DNA of 64,000 nucleotides from assembly GCA_023614405.1 (NCBI GenBank), contig CM042685.1:88960684-89024683 (forward strand). The letters run 5' to 3'. The translations under genes were made by a program, and so were the position numbers. Below, piece after piece: positions 35,101 through 46,392 of the stretch (position 1 is the stretch's first letter; each line of letters begins with the position of its first letter). The notes beneath the pieces were generated by a model, which worked only from the letters and a program-made list of their open reading frames with translations, ran no database searches and was not told the DNA's origin. The stretch comes from Avena insularis (lineage: Eukaryota; Streptophyta; Magnoliopsida; Poales; Poaceae).

Positions 35101-35766
35101 CCTCGTCGTTGACACCAGTGAATCTTGATGAGTGGCGAGGATGCCAAGGTAGAGGAACTCCGTGCTGGTTGGAGGAGGATGTGCGCATCTGCGGCAGATT
35201 GAGCCTGCGTCCCTCCTTGTCGCTGGTTTCGTCCTCCTAGTGCGTCGCCAGTGTTGCGGAGGGGAAGTTGGAGAAGATCCCTACATCGGCGGCTAGAGAG
35301 CATGTTACCGGAGAGGTGGCGGTGAAAGATGGAGAGGAAAAAGAGAATGAACTATATGGGAAGTGGTAGGAGGCGACGAAGATCAAGATTGTTCGAGGCG
35401 ACGAGGGTGGGGATGATTTTGTTTTTTGACATACTATAGCCATACGTGTGTGTCGACTCGATGGATTTTTTTTAAACGGTGTTCACTCGATGGATCTGGC
35501 ACCAGATTACTGATAAGGAGGGAAGGGGAAAATCTGTTACCGAGATTAGCGCTCCTCTAACGAGGGAAGGAGAGTGATTATTTTTGTTAGCGAGATTAGA
35601 GGAAGTAATAACGCGGGAGGGAGAGGATAGCGCGAGCGACCATATCATCATGGCCTAATCAGACAGTGTCTATTCTCCCAATGTTTTGGTGGGCACATTG
35701 AAGGGTCTAGATCTTTTCAATGTTTGATCCCAAAGTGAGCCACCAACTCGGTTTTAATAGTAAAGA
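32179..35766 (-). mobile_element. Non-autonomous Helitron inserted in the Maximus-like pol
   Basis: The minus strand starts TCTTTACTATTAAAACCGAG after an A (35767) and ends ...GGGCATTAAAGCAG before a T (32178). It therefore sits between A and T without target duplication, as Helitrons do. Near the 3' end a small hairpin CGTG-TGTTTC-CACG lies at 32192-32205, about 13 nt from the end. The terminal CAG replaces the canonical CTRR, so the end is mutated. The pol reading frame of the host element is continuous across the insertion point. No Rep/helicase coding is seen, so the copy is non-autonomous. The interior may contain captured gene pieces. Confidence 0.7.
34665..34862 (-). pseudogene. Possible captured exon inside the Helitron
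   Basis: PMTYEQVLKMQDYNPLILG and EVAYATDARKVPPLQTLE form a balanced, non-repetitive protein-like stretch bounded by splice-like sites. It fits none of the transposon proteins in the window, and I do not recognise the gene. Another such piece is at about 34200-34130 (PYLAPRANVMGVVSNSS). The upstream 35000-35450 is CT- and GA-rich and resembles a 5' leader. This supports gene capture only weakly. Confidence 0.3.
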
Positions 35767-36370
35767 TTTGTTCACATCTCCGTTATGATCTCCTTGCTTC
35801 TGGTCATATGACTAGTGCATCCACTATACAGCACACATTTAGACACACTAGAACCATAGCCCTGCAAGAGAATTACTTCTTGGTTTTAGGTACCCATTTT
35901 TCAATGGGTCCTCTCATGTTAGTAACAAGGGTCTTTGGAACCCAAATAGACCAAGCAACATATTCATCAAAATGACCAACATAATAAGCATACACATCAC
36001 CATAATAATCACAAAAGAGTTCATAATTTGGATTGTGAGACCCTGCAAAACCAATATGGTTAGTTTTGTCTTTTGTGACATTCTTCTTAGCGGTGTTTGT
36101 CTTTGATTGTTCTCCCTTGGTCTTCTTCTTCTTCTTTTACTTGGTGATATATCCAAGTCCCCCTTTTCCAAGATTTGACCTTTTCTTGCCAAGTATCTCA
36201 TCAAGTACACCCTCATATTTGGGAGTGGTGTAATTGACAAGCTCATCTTCCACACTAGCATTTTCCTTGTGAATATATGTTGATTTAGATGTTCTAGGAA
36301 CATCATACTTGGTCAATCGAATTTGGAGATGATCATGCGACTCACTGAGAATAGAGAATTCACTTTTCAA
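35767..36370 (-). pseudogene. Maximus-like gag C terminus and protease start
   Basis: GKGGLGYITK, then a stop, then HNPNYELFCDYYGDVYAYYV and WVPKTLVTNMRG, typical of the region before protease. LLQGYGSS follows near 35865. The protease active site reads YSGC at 35819-35828 (minus) where DSGC is expected, so the catalytic Asp is replaced by Tyr. A stop follows at about 35775, close to the Helitron border. Confidence 0.82.
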
Positions 36371-37209
36371 AACCTTGTGAGCGATGTCAAGTTCTCCAAT
36401 TCCTCAGAGAGTCTAGCATGAGCAACCCCAAAGTCAATCTTTTCTTTCTTTAACTTCTTTTCTTTGGCTACTGCATTTGTCACGTGCCTTAACAAGCTTT
36501 GTCACCATTTCTTCATGTGACTCCTCAGTAGACTCAAGCCTCTCTTCAACAGAAGCCCGAGCCTCTTCTTCTTCTAGAGCATTTTTTAAGGACACAATTT
36601 CCATTGCATCCTCCCTTTCAATCCTTCCCTTTTCTTCAAGAAGCACTTCATTTTGGGCCAGCTGGTCCATAAGAGCCTCAAAATGTATTTTGTGCTCACC
36701 TTGCAAGTTATTGAAGAAATAGTCCAAAGAAATAATCTCTTCTTTAGTAGGATCATCCATGTCAATCATAGCGTTAGGAAAAGAAGTGTTATAAGTTGAT
36801 ACCTTGGAGCTTCTTGCCATGAGACAAGTAGCGTTCTTGTTGATGACGTTTTTGTTCGGAGAATTGAAGAGAGATGTTGGTGTAGATGTGGTGACTATAG
36901 CAGCCACCTCTCGAGAGCTATCATCCTCGTCTTCATCTTCACTTCCTGAAGAATATTATTCTTGAGCCACTAGAACAATCTTTGGTTGCTTCTTGAAAGG
37001 AGCATTCTTCTTTAAAAATTGTTTCTTGCATGGATCCGTTGAATTTTCCTTGAGAATGAGTCTTCCTCCATTATCTTCCCTACTTTGATATGGACACTCG
37101 GCTACAAAGTGCATCCGGTCTCCACGGTTGAAACAAGTTCTCAGCTTGGGACCGTTTTCCTTTCTTCCATATGTTCCACTCTTGCGTTCTAGTTCAGATT
37201 TGGCCTTGG
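36371..37209 (-). pseudogene. Maximus-like gag zinc knuckle and coiled-coil region
   Basis: The knuckle reads CFNRGDRMHFVAEC (about 37135-37090), where CFNCGD is usual; the second Cys is Arg. An acidic Ser/Glu/Asp tract follows (about 36950), then MAAIVTTSTPTSLFNS (36907) and a long Glu/Lys/Leu-rich coiled coil (about 36720-36440: NEVLLEEKGRIER, SLKNALEEEEA, EERLESTEESHEEM). It ends with a stop at 36434. Confidence 0.8.
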
Positions 37210-37920
37210 CTAGATCCTTCCAAAGTTTCTAGCATAGAAGGCAATGTATTGTCCATGAATTCTTTTTACATCCTCGGGATAGTCCATACCTTCTATGTCA
37301 TCTTCATCATGATCAGCCACACTTGTCTTCAAGGCCACGTTGAATCCCTTTTCGATCCCCATGGCTCGTGCACGAGCATCTTCGACATTCTTGGCAGCCA
37401 CTTTGAAAGCTGCCATCTCTTGCATTACCTCATTGGATGTCATTAGGTGATAGTTATGCCTTCCTTGGAGACTCTTCAAATCTGTGGGCTCAAATGGCAT
37501 GAGAGCACTGACATACTTGCATTTGATCCATGCATCGTCAACATGAGAGGCACCATGATTTCTTAAAGTGGTGGATATTGACTTGAGCCTCCTATACATG
37601 TCCTCGTGATCTTCTCCATCCAACATATAGAATCCTTCAGCTTCATTACTCAAAGCATCATATCTATTTCTTCCCATACTTTCATTTCCAATGAAGAGCT
37701 CGGTGAGGGCATCCCAAGCTTCCTTAGCTGTGTTGAGATGCCGAATGTGTGGCATATCTTTGTCACCCACACCAAGCTGAATCATATGTAGAGTCGTAGC
37801 ATTGAGTTGAATGTCAACAACCTCTCTTCTTGTTAGGTTGTCGGGATCTCCAACACGAAGACCATTCTCTAAGATTTTCCACAACTCAATGGAGGAACTG
37901 CACACATGAGACTTCATCAA
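37210..37920 (-). pseudogene. Maximus-like gag capsid part (UBN2-type)
   Basis: A 236-codon frame without interruption: LWKILENGLRVGDP, NATTLHMIQLGVGDKDMPHI, AKEAWDALTELFIGNESM, YRRLKSISTTLRNHGASHVD, then a helix-rich end (EMAAFKVAAKNVEDARARAM). This is the capsid domain of Copia gag. It is the best preserved part of this element, but it is bordered by stops on both sides, and the start region is in another frame. Confidence 0.85.
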
Positions 37921-38351
37921 AAATTGCCATTGATTAAAAGTAGATGCTGAAAGTTTCGTGGATCACCCCTATCATGTATATGTGGATGTGGGATAGGTGG
38001 ATCAGGTGAATACACATGAGAAACCTCATCGTATCCTTCCTTACCACTATCCTTTTTCGAGGAGGATCTCTTGCTAGTGCCATCACCAACCACTTCGTTA
38101 TCTTTGGAATCGGTTTTACCCGTTTCCTTGGATTACGGAGTGGTAGCCTCTGAGGCAGATGGAGGTGCTACGGCGGATGTGGAGAGACGCATTATCATTT
38201 GACGCATCTCTTCCATCTTAGCCTCCATAGAACTAATGAAGGTTGTTTCCAATGTCTTGAGATTGTTCATGGTGACTACCTCCAGAGCATCACTACCATC
38301 TCCCTTGGAACCCATACTTCTCTTAGGCGGTTAAGCCCGAATTAAGAGTCG
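37921..38351 (-). pseudogene. Maximus-like gag N-terminal region
   Basis: It starts MGSKGDGSDALEVVTMNNLK at 38315, followed by Ser/Met-rich helix SSMEAKMEEMRQMIMR and a stop at 38133. A Lys/Ser/Asp-rich linker and PDPPIPHPHIHDRGDPRNFQ follow in frame up to a stop at about 37918. The start ATG lies 37 nt inside the primer site, a normal arrangement. Confidence 0.75.
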
Positions 38352-38367
38352 GGGCTCTGATACCAAT
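38352..38367 (-). other. Primer binding site of the Maximus-like element
   Basis: The minus strand reads ATTGGTATCAGAGCCC next to the LTR end, complementary to the 3' end of initiator methionine tRNA. Confidence 0.88.
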
Positions 38368-39606
38368 TGAAATGGATCGAATGGGCACCTAGAGGGTGGG
38401 TGAATAGGTGCTACTCAATTTTTAGTTCTTTTTCAATTTTAGGCTTGACATAAAGTAAATTTTCTAGATATGCAACTACGAGAATTTCCCTATATGCAAC
38501 CTAGCTACTAAGCACGTAAAGAGAGGAGCGAGGAAACCGTAGTAGAGCACGCGGAGACACAGGGATTTTTTACCGTAGTTCCTTCCTTGTTAAGGGAAGT
38601 ACATCTGCGTTGGAGGGGTGGGCGGTTCTAAGACCACCACGCCACAATAAGTCTCACCCTATTCTCCAATGGATCTCGCCATGAAAGGCCTGATCCACCT
38701 TGTCCACTATCGGTACCCTTCGAGGCGGGAACCGGTGCCTTTACAAATCTACCGGGGCACACACCCACAACTGAATTGGGGGCTCCCGTAATGACAACAA
38801 GCTATCACAATAACAAGGATTATCAATATAAACAAAAGCAAGGATCTAGATATTTGCAAGAAATATTGGATTGGTTATTCTCCAAATGAATGGAGAGCAG
38901 ATGAAGCACTTGATTGCAGTAGTTGAAGATCGAGTTCTCCTCCTTAGATTCCCCAAGGGACGGGGCCTTTGGGTAGATGAAGGTGGAGCTCTCTTGGATG
39001 AAGGTTGAAGAACAGATCCTGACTTTTTCAAATGAATCAAGAGTTCTGGCAGGAGAGTGAAGGCTGGCTTAAATACCCCCTGCCCAGATCTTGCCGTTGG
39101 AGAAGTTTGGGGGCGGATTATCCGACCCCACTAGGGGCAGAAAATCTGCCCCCAGCACGGAAACTCCGGTGGAAAATCTGCCCCCATACAGAAGGTTACG
39201 CCGGTCTTGACTTGGTGAAAAAAAATCCTTGAGGGCGGATTATCTGCCTCCTCAAGGGGTGGACTATCCGCCCTGGGGGAAAAATCCGCCCCCAGGACGG
39301 AAACTCCAGGAGAAAATCCGCCCACCATACAGAAGGTGACACCGAACTTGACTTGGATAAAATCCTGAGGGGGGGACTATCCGGCCCCTGTAGGGGCGGA
39401 TTATCCAGCCAGGCCGGAAAATCCGTCAGATACTCCGCCCCCCTTCTGAGGGTTGCGCCCTTTTGAGTTTGGGGAGGGGCGGATTATCTGCCCCTCGTAG
39501 GCACGGATTATGCGCCCCCAAAAACAGTTTTCGTTTCCTTTTCAAGTTAGAGATCTGCAGCACTTCAACACACATTAAATAATCCTTGTTATTGTTATCT
39601 AACACA
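38368..39606 (-). repeat. 5' LTR of the Maximus-like element
   Basis: About 1239 bp. The + strand left end is TGAAATGGATCG, adjacent to the primer site; the right end is ...TTATCTAACACA. The outermost bases are uncertain by 2 bp because CACACA repeats there. It is rich in an imperfect palindrome (next entry). A chromodomain Gypsy LTR begins 5 bp beyond it. Confidence 0.82.
39105..39520. repeat. Cluster of about 12 GGCGGATTATCCGCC-like palindromes in the LTR
   Basis: Copies include GGGCGGATTATCCGACCCC (39112), GAGGGCGGATTATCTGCCTC (about 39232), GTGGACTATCCGCCC (about 39260), GGGACTATCCGGCCCC (about 39372), GGGGCGGATTATCCAGCC (about 39394) and GGGGCGGATTATCTGCCCC (about 39477). Spacing is irregular, 20-50 bp. 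The same motif occurs elsewhere in this element, at 28373-28413, 28779-28796 and 30515-30735. Confidence 0.85.
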
Positions 39607-39611
39607 CAAAA

Positions 39612-42600
39612 TGTTAACACCCGGATTTTTAATCCTAGATGCCTGTTATGCCATACATCACAATCCCAGGATTACCATTTTTGCGAGACATAACAGTATT
39701 GGATACCACAGTATATCATCCATTACAAACCATACATAAGGTCTTACACAAATAAGGATCTCAAGATCCAGTTCTTAATACAACTCAAGCAGCGGAATAA
39801 CGTAACAATAACGGTAGCGTAGGCGAAGCTCCATCTTCGTGGTCACAGGCAATGCTGACGATGGGAGATGATCCTAGTTGTCGTAACCTTCCTGGGGTCC
39901 ATCCTCCTGGTACTCCTCTTCATAGTCTGGCCACAGGAATAGCCAGGGACAAAGCCATGAGTACTCTTTAAGTACTCGCAAACTAATACTAACAAGTGAA
40001 GGGGTTTTTTGAAATAGGACACTTAGCTCTAGGGTTGTTTTGCAAAAAGCCAGATTTACCTCTACTAAGTTCAGAAGCAAGAAAAGCTAGTTGAAATGTT
40101 ATAACACCTAAGTGGGAGCTTGTATTTCATATCACAACTCTGTTGTGGTCAAGTCAAAATTCTCAATCCATTTCACAAGTCATTTTGAAAACATCTGACG
40201 GGGGAACAGTATGGCCACTCCAACTGTCCATAACCGCGGACGCGGCTATTCGAATAGTTTGACACTCTGCAGAGATTGTACACTTTCACCACAACATTCG
40301 ATACATCCATTAGGAACAAATCCTGAATTCACCATACTCGGTATGCGGATAATCAATCCTAACCTTTCAATTACACGCCCTAGTATAAGTACCTCTCCTG
40401 TGAGTTTGGCCACCCAACCATGATCAACTGTCATCTTGGGTACTGCACAGTTGGACAATCTTCACAAGGTAGCCTCAGCTCAGACCTTGGCCGGGAGGGA
40501 ACTAATACTAAGGTATATAAGTTTCAAGTCAAGCCCTACCCAATTCTCGGGTATTGTGGTTGTACGATAAAATTGGAATGGTATCGCATCCAGACAACCA
40601 TCAGTTTTATAAAGGGCTAAGGCTCATGCCTCAACATTTTCATCATCAAAATCATCTGGTGTTCGGAATTACATGTCAAAACATCTCCATAGAATGATCC
40701 ATCATTCCAAGGTTTTCATAACCATTTTTCCACCAAGTATTCCCATCTAAAGTTGATCAAGTTTTATGCTTAGCACTAGCTTCTACAAATGGGGTTAAGT
40801 ACTAATGAGGGGTGGTAAACTAGTGGAGTTTAACTAAGTTCAATTTCATGCCTTAGGATGACATGAAGATTATCTAGCTTAGGCCAAGTTTTATTCTCTT
40901 TATGCAACCTTCAATTATCTTTCTAGTATCTACAATTTACTCAAGTAAACTCTAAGTAGTAGCTTTGATAAAGAGATAAATTAGAAAGCTTGTAATTAAA
41001 CTAGGAGGGGGTATCAGCAAATGGGTATAATCATATATGCTTAAGGCATATGGTTGGCATGGTAACAAGCAAGTATTGGCTTGCATAGGTATAGTATCTT
41101 GCAAGTGTTAACTTGCACAATCAACTAGTAGTATTAGGCTTGCATCAGTATCAGTATAAGCTTTCCATGTGTAGAGAAGTGGTTGAAGTTCTCCTCGGCT
41201 TCTTCTTCGTAGTATCCTCCTTCCTCCTCGTATCCTTGGTCGGTACTAGCTTCTATCAATAAATACGAGGTACACAATCACCAAACAATACTTAACTACT
41301 TTCAATCATCACACACAATGGTTCTATAGATGATCTAATATCATCACTAACATTACAAGATTAAAGCATTTGTCTTATTGATTTCATTTTTAGAAAAGTA
41401 ATTTCTACTCATTGAAAAACTACTTAAGATTTAATATTCTCTAAACCAAACATGGGATCATGTTGACACATGTCATCACCACATATTTCAGTACATGGGA
41501 ATGTGATTTAAAGTGGTGTCACAATTTAATAAAATTTAACCTTTTATTTCATTTAAATAAAGTGACTAGAAATGTCTATGTGGCATCCTTTTATTACTTG
41601 AACATTATTTCTGTAAGTAAACCCAAATGTTTTTATATATTCTTAAAGGTATGGTCAAATGTGATTTTTGAGAGTTGGAATCAACTCAAAAGCTATTATA
41701 GTTTAAATTTGAAAAATGTTTGAATGCAGAAAAGGTTTTGCCTTGTTACTTTTACCATGGTTGATCTATAGATTCAAATGATTTGAATCCAACGGGCTTG
41801 GATTAAGCATTTCAAAACCTTTCTAAAAAATTGGTTTTATTCAATTTGGTTCACTGAATCGAGCTAGGTTGATTTTTGAAACTAGGTACAGAACTATGTT
41901 TGAATTAAAATGGAAAAAGTTAAATTCAAACGAGTGGGCTGCGCTGGAACTGCTAATGGGTCGGACCAGTGTCACTCCGCGGCGCGGGGCTCAACTGACA
42001 GGGGGTTCCACCAGTCAGTGGCTCTTTAAAAGCGAAGCGGTACGGGGCAATCTCATCCGCACGATCTAAGTCTAATCGAACGGTTGCTACTCATCGTCCA
42101 CGTCGGGCGGCGCTGGCGAGAGCGAAACCTAACGCGGAAGGTGGGGGTCGTCGGGGGCTCACCGGGGCTCAGGCGAAGGTCGGCGATGCGGACGAATGAC
42201 GAAGTCGTCGACGGCGAACCTCCTGGTATCGGCAGCTCCTCCTGGGGTGGACGTAATCTACGACGCCCTTCTTCTCTAGAGGCGGCCTGCTCCGGCACAA
42301 TTCCGGCGATGCGCTGCTCGCCTTGCTTCGGGAATGAGGTGGAACGATCAGTGAGGTGAGGGGAGTGAGATGGTGTTCTCAATTCGGTTGGGGGTCGTCT
42401 CCTTTTATAGGCTCGACGGCGAGACCAAACGGGATGGGCATACAACGGTGGCGACACGGCTACAGGCGGCTAGCGACATGGCCGAGGGTGGCGATCGATC
42501 GGTGGTCTCCTAGCGATGCTCTAGGTTTTTAATGCGCGTGTAGGGGCGGTGGAAAATGGTCGGGAACGCTCGATGCTCTGCGAGGCAGAGGCGGCGTCTT

Positions 42601-43276
42601 CGATGGCGAGCAGTGGCTACGGGGCACATGCGGTGAAATGGGCATGTCTGGCTGTCTCCTGGGACGGTGGGGAGCATGCTGGCGGGCGGCAAGGGCTCGA
42701 GGTGGTCGGGTTGCGTGGGAACGGTGCGTGCTCTGCGGTGCACGTCGGCATGGTCGACAGGGTCACAGGCGCGGCGTTCCTGGCGGTTCTGGTTGCTGTC
42801 TGCGAGGTATGGCTGGATGAAAAGTGGGATCTTCCCATATGAAATAGATTCAATTTTAAACTGTCATTTAAACTATGCATTTGAATGTTTCTGGATGATC
42901 ACAAGGTGGGACTTGATACTTTGTTATGAGTACTATCAAGGGGTGCAAAGATCCAAAAGTTCCTGTTAAGTTCTGAAAGTTAGAGATAGCCAAATTAGGC
43001 ATGGGAGTTAAATTGGCCAAAGTGACCATTCACTTAAGTTGATGGTTTTGATTTGTTTGTCTTTGGGAAAATTGTGGGGATTGTTTAGATGATGTTTAAT
43101 TCACCTAAGAATCGTTTTCCAAGCAAAGAAACACACAATCATGGCAATTCAAAAGAATCCAAATTGTAATACACACATATGAATGCTTTCATATTTTAAT
43201 TGTAAAAGTTTTTGTTAACCCTAATTTTGATTATTAGAGTTTGATGATTCTAGTTTAATATTTTTGGGATGTTATA
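39612..43276 (-). repeat. LTR 1 of the chromovirus array
   Basis: 3665 bp; + strand start TGTTAACACCCGG, end GGATGTTATA, where TGTTACA would be canonical. Compared with LTR 2 it lacks about 390 bp near 42820. A GC-rich stretch (42000-42800) surrounds the TATA box. Long open frames inside it are non-coding; the parallel frames in LTR 2 and LTR 3 are broken. Confidence 0.9.
42403..42410 (-). promoter_or_regulatory. TATA box of LTR 1
   Basis: The minus strand reads CTATAAAAGGAG, in a GC-rich setting. The same box is found in LTR 2 at 51917-51924. Confidence 0.6.
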
Positions 43277-43292
43277 AACCTTCCCCCCTTAA
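43277..43292 (-). other. Polypurine tract of unit 1
   Basis: The minus strand reads TTAAGGGGGGAAGG directly before the LTR start (AACATCCC). A tract at 53190-53205 is the same for unit 2. Confidence 0.75.
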
Positions 43293-43336
43293 ACAAAATC
43301 TCGTCCTGAGATTTGAAAAAGGACGAAAAAGATTAC

Positions 43337-46300
43337 CTAGGCTTTGAAGAGATCGGTAAACTCCGTCCTGATGTGATCTTCGCGCTCCCAGGTAGCTTCT
43401 TCTTCTGTGTGATTGCTCCACTGAATCCTGAGAAACTTGATGCTTCGGGTTCTAGTAGTTCTGAAGGATTCTTCCAAAATATGGATGGGTAGTTCGGCAT
43501 AGGTCAGGTCATCGTTGAGCTCTATGGTCTGGTGATCAATATTCTTGAACACCTCCATCTTCTCCGGAACTTCGAGGCACTTGCGAAGTAATGAGATATG
43601 GAACACATTGTGCACGGCTGACATCTCTTCGGGTAGTTCCAATTGATACGACACTTCTCTTCGACGATTCAGAATCTTGAAGGGGCCAATATATCTAGAG
43701 GCTAACTTTCCTTTCAGCTCGAAACGCTGCATTCCCTTCAACGGCGACAGTTTCAGATACACAAAATCTCCTATGTTGAAGGCGAGGTCTCGACGTCTCT
43801 TGTCGGCGTAACTCTTCTGTCGGGACTGGGCTGTCTTGAGGTGCTCACGAATCTTTTGAACCTTCTCTTCTACTTCTCGTAGGATGTCGGGTCCGAAAAT
43901 CTGACTCTCTCCTACTTCCGACCAATTCAAAGGGGTGCGACACTTCCTTCCATACATGAACTCAAATGGGGCCATTTGCAAACTATCTTGATAACTGTTG
44001 TATGAAAATTCTGCGAACGGTAGACAGTCTTCCCACTTAGATCCATATTCTAACACACAGGCTCTTAGCATGTCTTCGAGTATTTGATTTACTCGCTCCG
44101 TTTGTCCATCGGTCCGAGGGTGATACGCGGTGCTGAAATCTAGGCGGGTTCCTAAACCTTCTTGAACTTTCTTCCAGAATCTTGAGGTAAACTGAGTTCC
44201 TCGATCCGATACGATGTTCTTGGGGACTCCATGCAAACTGACGATTCCAGCGATGTATAACTCCGCTAGCTTCGAACTCTGATATGTGGTCTTGACGGGT
44301 AAGAAATGGGCGACTTTGGACAATGTGTCCACTATGACCCAGATAGAGTCATTTCCCCTACTAGAAGTAGGCAATCCAGTGATAATTCCATTCAAACGAA
44401 TCCCATTTCCATTCTGGAATCTGTAATGGTTGCAACAATCCCGTGGGTCTTTGATGTCCCGCCTAAACTCGCTGGCATATATCACACTTGGCGATATAGC
44501 TTCCGATTTCTCTCTTCATCTTATGCCACCAAAATTGCTCTTTCAAATCTTGATAAATCTTAGTTCCTCCGGGGTGGATAGAATAAAGAGTATCATGAGC
44601 TTCCTTCAAAATAACTTCTTTCAACTTAGAATCGGCTGGTACACAAAAGCGTCCTTTGTACCACAGAACTCCTTCTTCGTCTTCGGTGAATCCGGGTACT
44701 TTGCCTGTACCGATACGACGCTTGATTCCGTCGATACTAGCATTTCCTTTCTCCGCCTCTTTGATCTGGCTGATCAAAGTGGGTTGAAGTCCTATGCTAG
44801 CCACAAATCCTTCACTTACTAATTCCATTAGAAAATCTTCCATCTCTTTGTGCAAGCTTGGTTGCTCCTTCAAAATCATGGAGTTCAAGCAGCACGACAA
44901 TCTGCTAAGGGCATCTTCTACCACGTTGGCTTTACCAGGGTGATAGTGAATGTCTAGATCGTAATCCTTGATTAGCTCAATCCATCTTCTCTGTATCATA
45001 TCCAGTTCCTTCTGAGTGAATATATACTTCAGGCTCTTGTGATCCGAATATATCTCACAACGATTTCCCATCAGGTAGTGCCTCCATGTCTTCAGGGCTA
45101 GAACTACGGCTGCGAGTCCGAGGTCATGGGTTAGGTAATTTTGCTCATGGTGTTTCAGTTGTCGAGATAGATAAGATATAACTTTGCCTTCTTGCATTAG
45201 CACACATGCGAGACCGATCTTGGATGCGTCACAATACACGTCGAAGGGATTCGTAATATCCGGCATGATTAAGATTGGGGCTGAAATCAATCTCTTCTTG
45301 AGTTCTTGAAAACTCTCTTCACATTTGTCTGTCCATTCAAACTTCTGGCCCTTCTTTAGCAATTGCGTCATGGGTCTGGTGATACTCGAGAATCCTTCTA
45401 CGAACTTGCGTTAATATCCCGCCAATCAGAGAAATGCAGGAGCTTGGGTTTGAGTGGTTGGGGCTTGCCAATCTTCGACATCTTTCACCTTTGCAGGGTC
45501 TACGGCAATTCCTCCGGCTGATACAATGTGGCCGAGGAATCCTACCTCCTGTAACTAGAATTCACATTTGCTAAACTTGGCGTACAACTGATGCTCTCTA
45601 AGGGTTCCAAGAATGGTCCTTAGGTGTAGCTCATGTTCTTCTTCTGATTTGGAATAAATCAAAATGTCATCGATGAAAACAACAACAAACTTATCCAGGA
45701 AGTCCATAAAAATCTTATTCATGAGATTCATGAAATAAGCGGGGGCATTGGTTAATCCAAAAGACATGACGGTATACCCTATAATCCATATCTGGTGGTA
45801 AAGGCAGTCTTGGGAATATCCTCTGCGCAAATCTTGAGTTGATGATAGCCAGTTTTAAGATCAATCTTAGAAAACACTTTGGCACAGGTCAACTGATCAA
45901 ACAAATCTTCTATCTTGGGCAAGGGATACTTGTTCTTGATGGTGACATCATTCAACTTTCGATAATCCGTACACAAACGGTTACCTCCATCCTTCTTGTC
46001 CACAAATAAGACATGTGATCTCCATGGTGACGCACTTGGTTGAATTAATCCAATTTCCAACATGGAATCCAGTTGCTTCTTCAGTTCTGCTAGTTCAGAA
46101 GGGTTCATACTATAGGGTCTTTGGGCAATGGGTCCTGTTCTAGGGATTAGTTCAATGATAAACGTGATATCCCGATCTGGGGGCATACCGGGCAAAACAT
46201 CTGGAAATACATCGGTTGTTCATAGACTATCCAGACTTGGTCAATGGTAGGTTGGGCTATACTCTTGTTGCACTTGACTTGACGAGGTAAGGCTTCAGAT

Positions 46301-46392
46301 ATATGCTCTACTGATATTCCGGCGGTACTGGTCATGGTTATGGCTTTCTTGGCGCAGTCAATCAATCCTTTATGTTTGGACATCCAATCCAT
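43337..46392 (-). pseudogene. Chromovirus pol, unit 1: RT, RNase H, integrase, chromodomain
   Basis: RT starts near 46195 ([45 protein letters not shown]). A frameshift at about 45777 precedes [12 protein letters not shown] and the intact catalytic box [11 protein letters not shown] (45666-45677). Stops follow at 45555 (after SKCEF) and 45426. RNase H is FDVYCDASKIGLACVL and EIYSDHKSLKYIF. Integrase has the zinc region (HPGGTKIYQDLK, AKCDICQRV, stop), then indels at about 44390-44480 that remove the segment with the first catalytic Asp. VSDRGTQFTSRFW and GQTERVNQILEDML hold the second Asp and the Glu. The end is a chromodomain-like tail, WSNHTEEEATWEREDHI. From 44485 to 43337 the frame is open. 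Confidence 0.9.

Larger units (their letters stand above)
27043..39606 (-). mobile_element. Maximus/SIRE-like Copia retrotransposon, 3' truncated, minus orientation
   Basis: From right to left: one LTR (38368-39606), tRNA-iMet primer site, gag, protease, integrase, reverse transcriptase, and a third ORF past pol, the last being characteristic of the SIRE/Maximus lineage. The 3' LTR and the end of the third ORF are missing: the element stops at about 27043, joined to the Copia gag of the opposite strand. A Helitron splits it at 32179-35766. All genes have stops or frameshifts. Confidence 0.87.

Noticed and set aside
32179..35766. Mutator-like or LINE insertion in the Maximus element
   Set aside because: No long terminal inverted repeats, no 9-bp duplication, no poly-A tail and no reverse transcriptase; the A/T borders and 3' hairpin fit a Helitron better.
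40211..40458. 70-codon frames on both strands at the same place in LTR 1 and LTR 2
   Set aside because: The + strand copy is broken in LTR 3, and the sequence is LTR; conservation is explained by recent LTR duplication, not by coding.
42053..42880. Several GC-rich overlapping frames in LTR 1 (and 51568-52423 in LTR 2)
   Set aside because: Overlapping open frames on both strands around the LTR promoter with low-complexity Arg/Pro/Ser composition; no similarity to a known domain.
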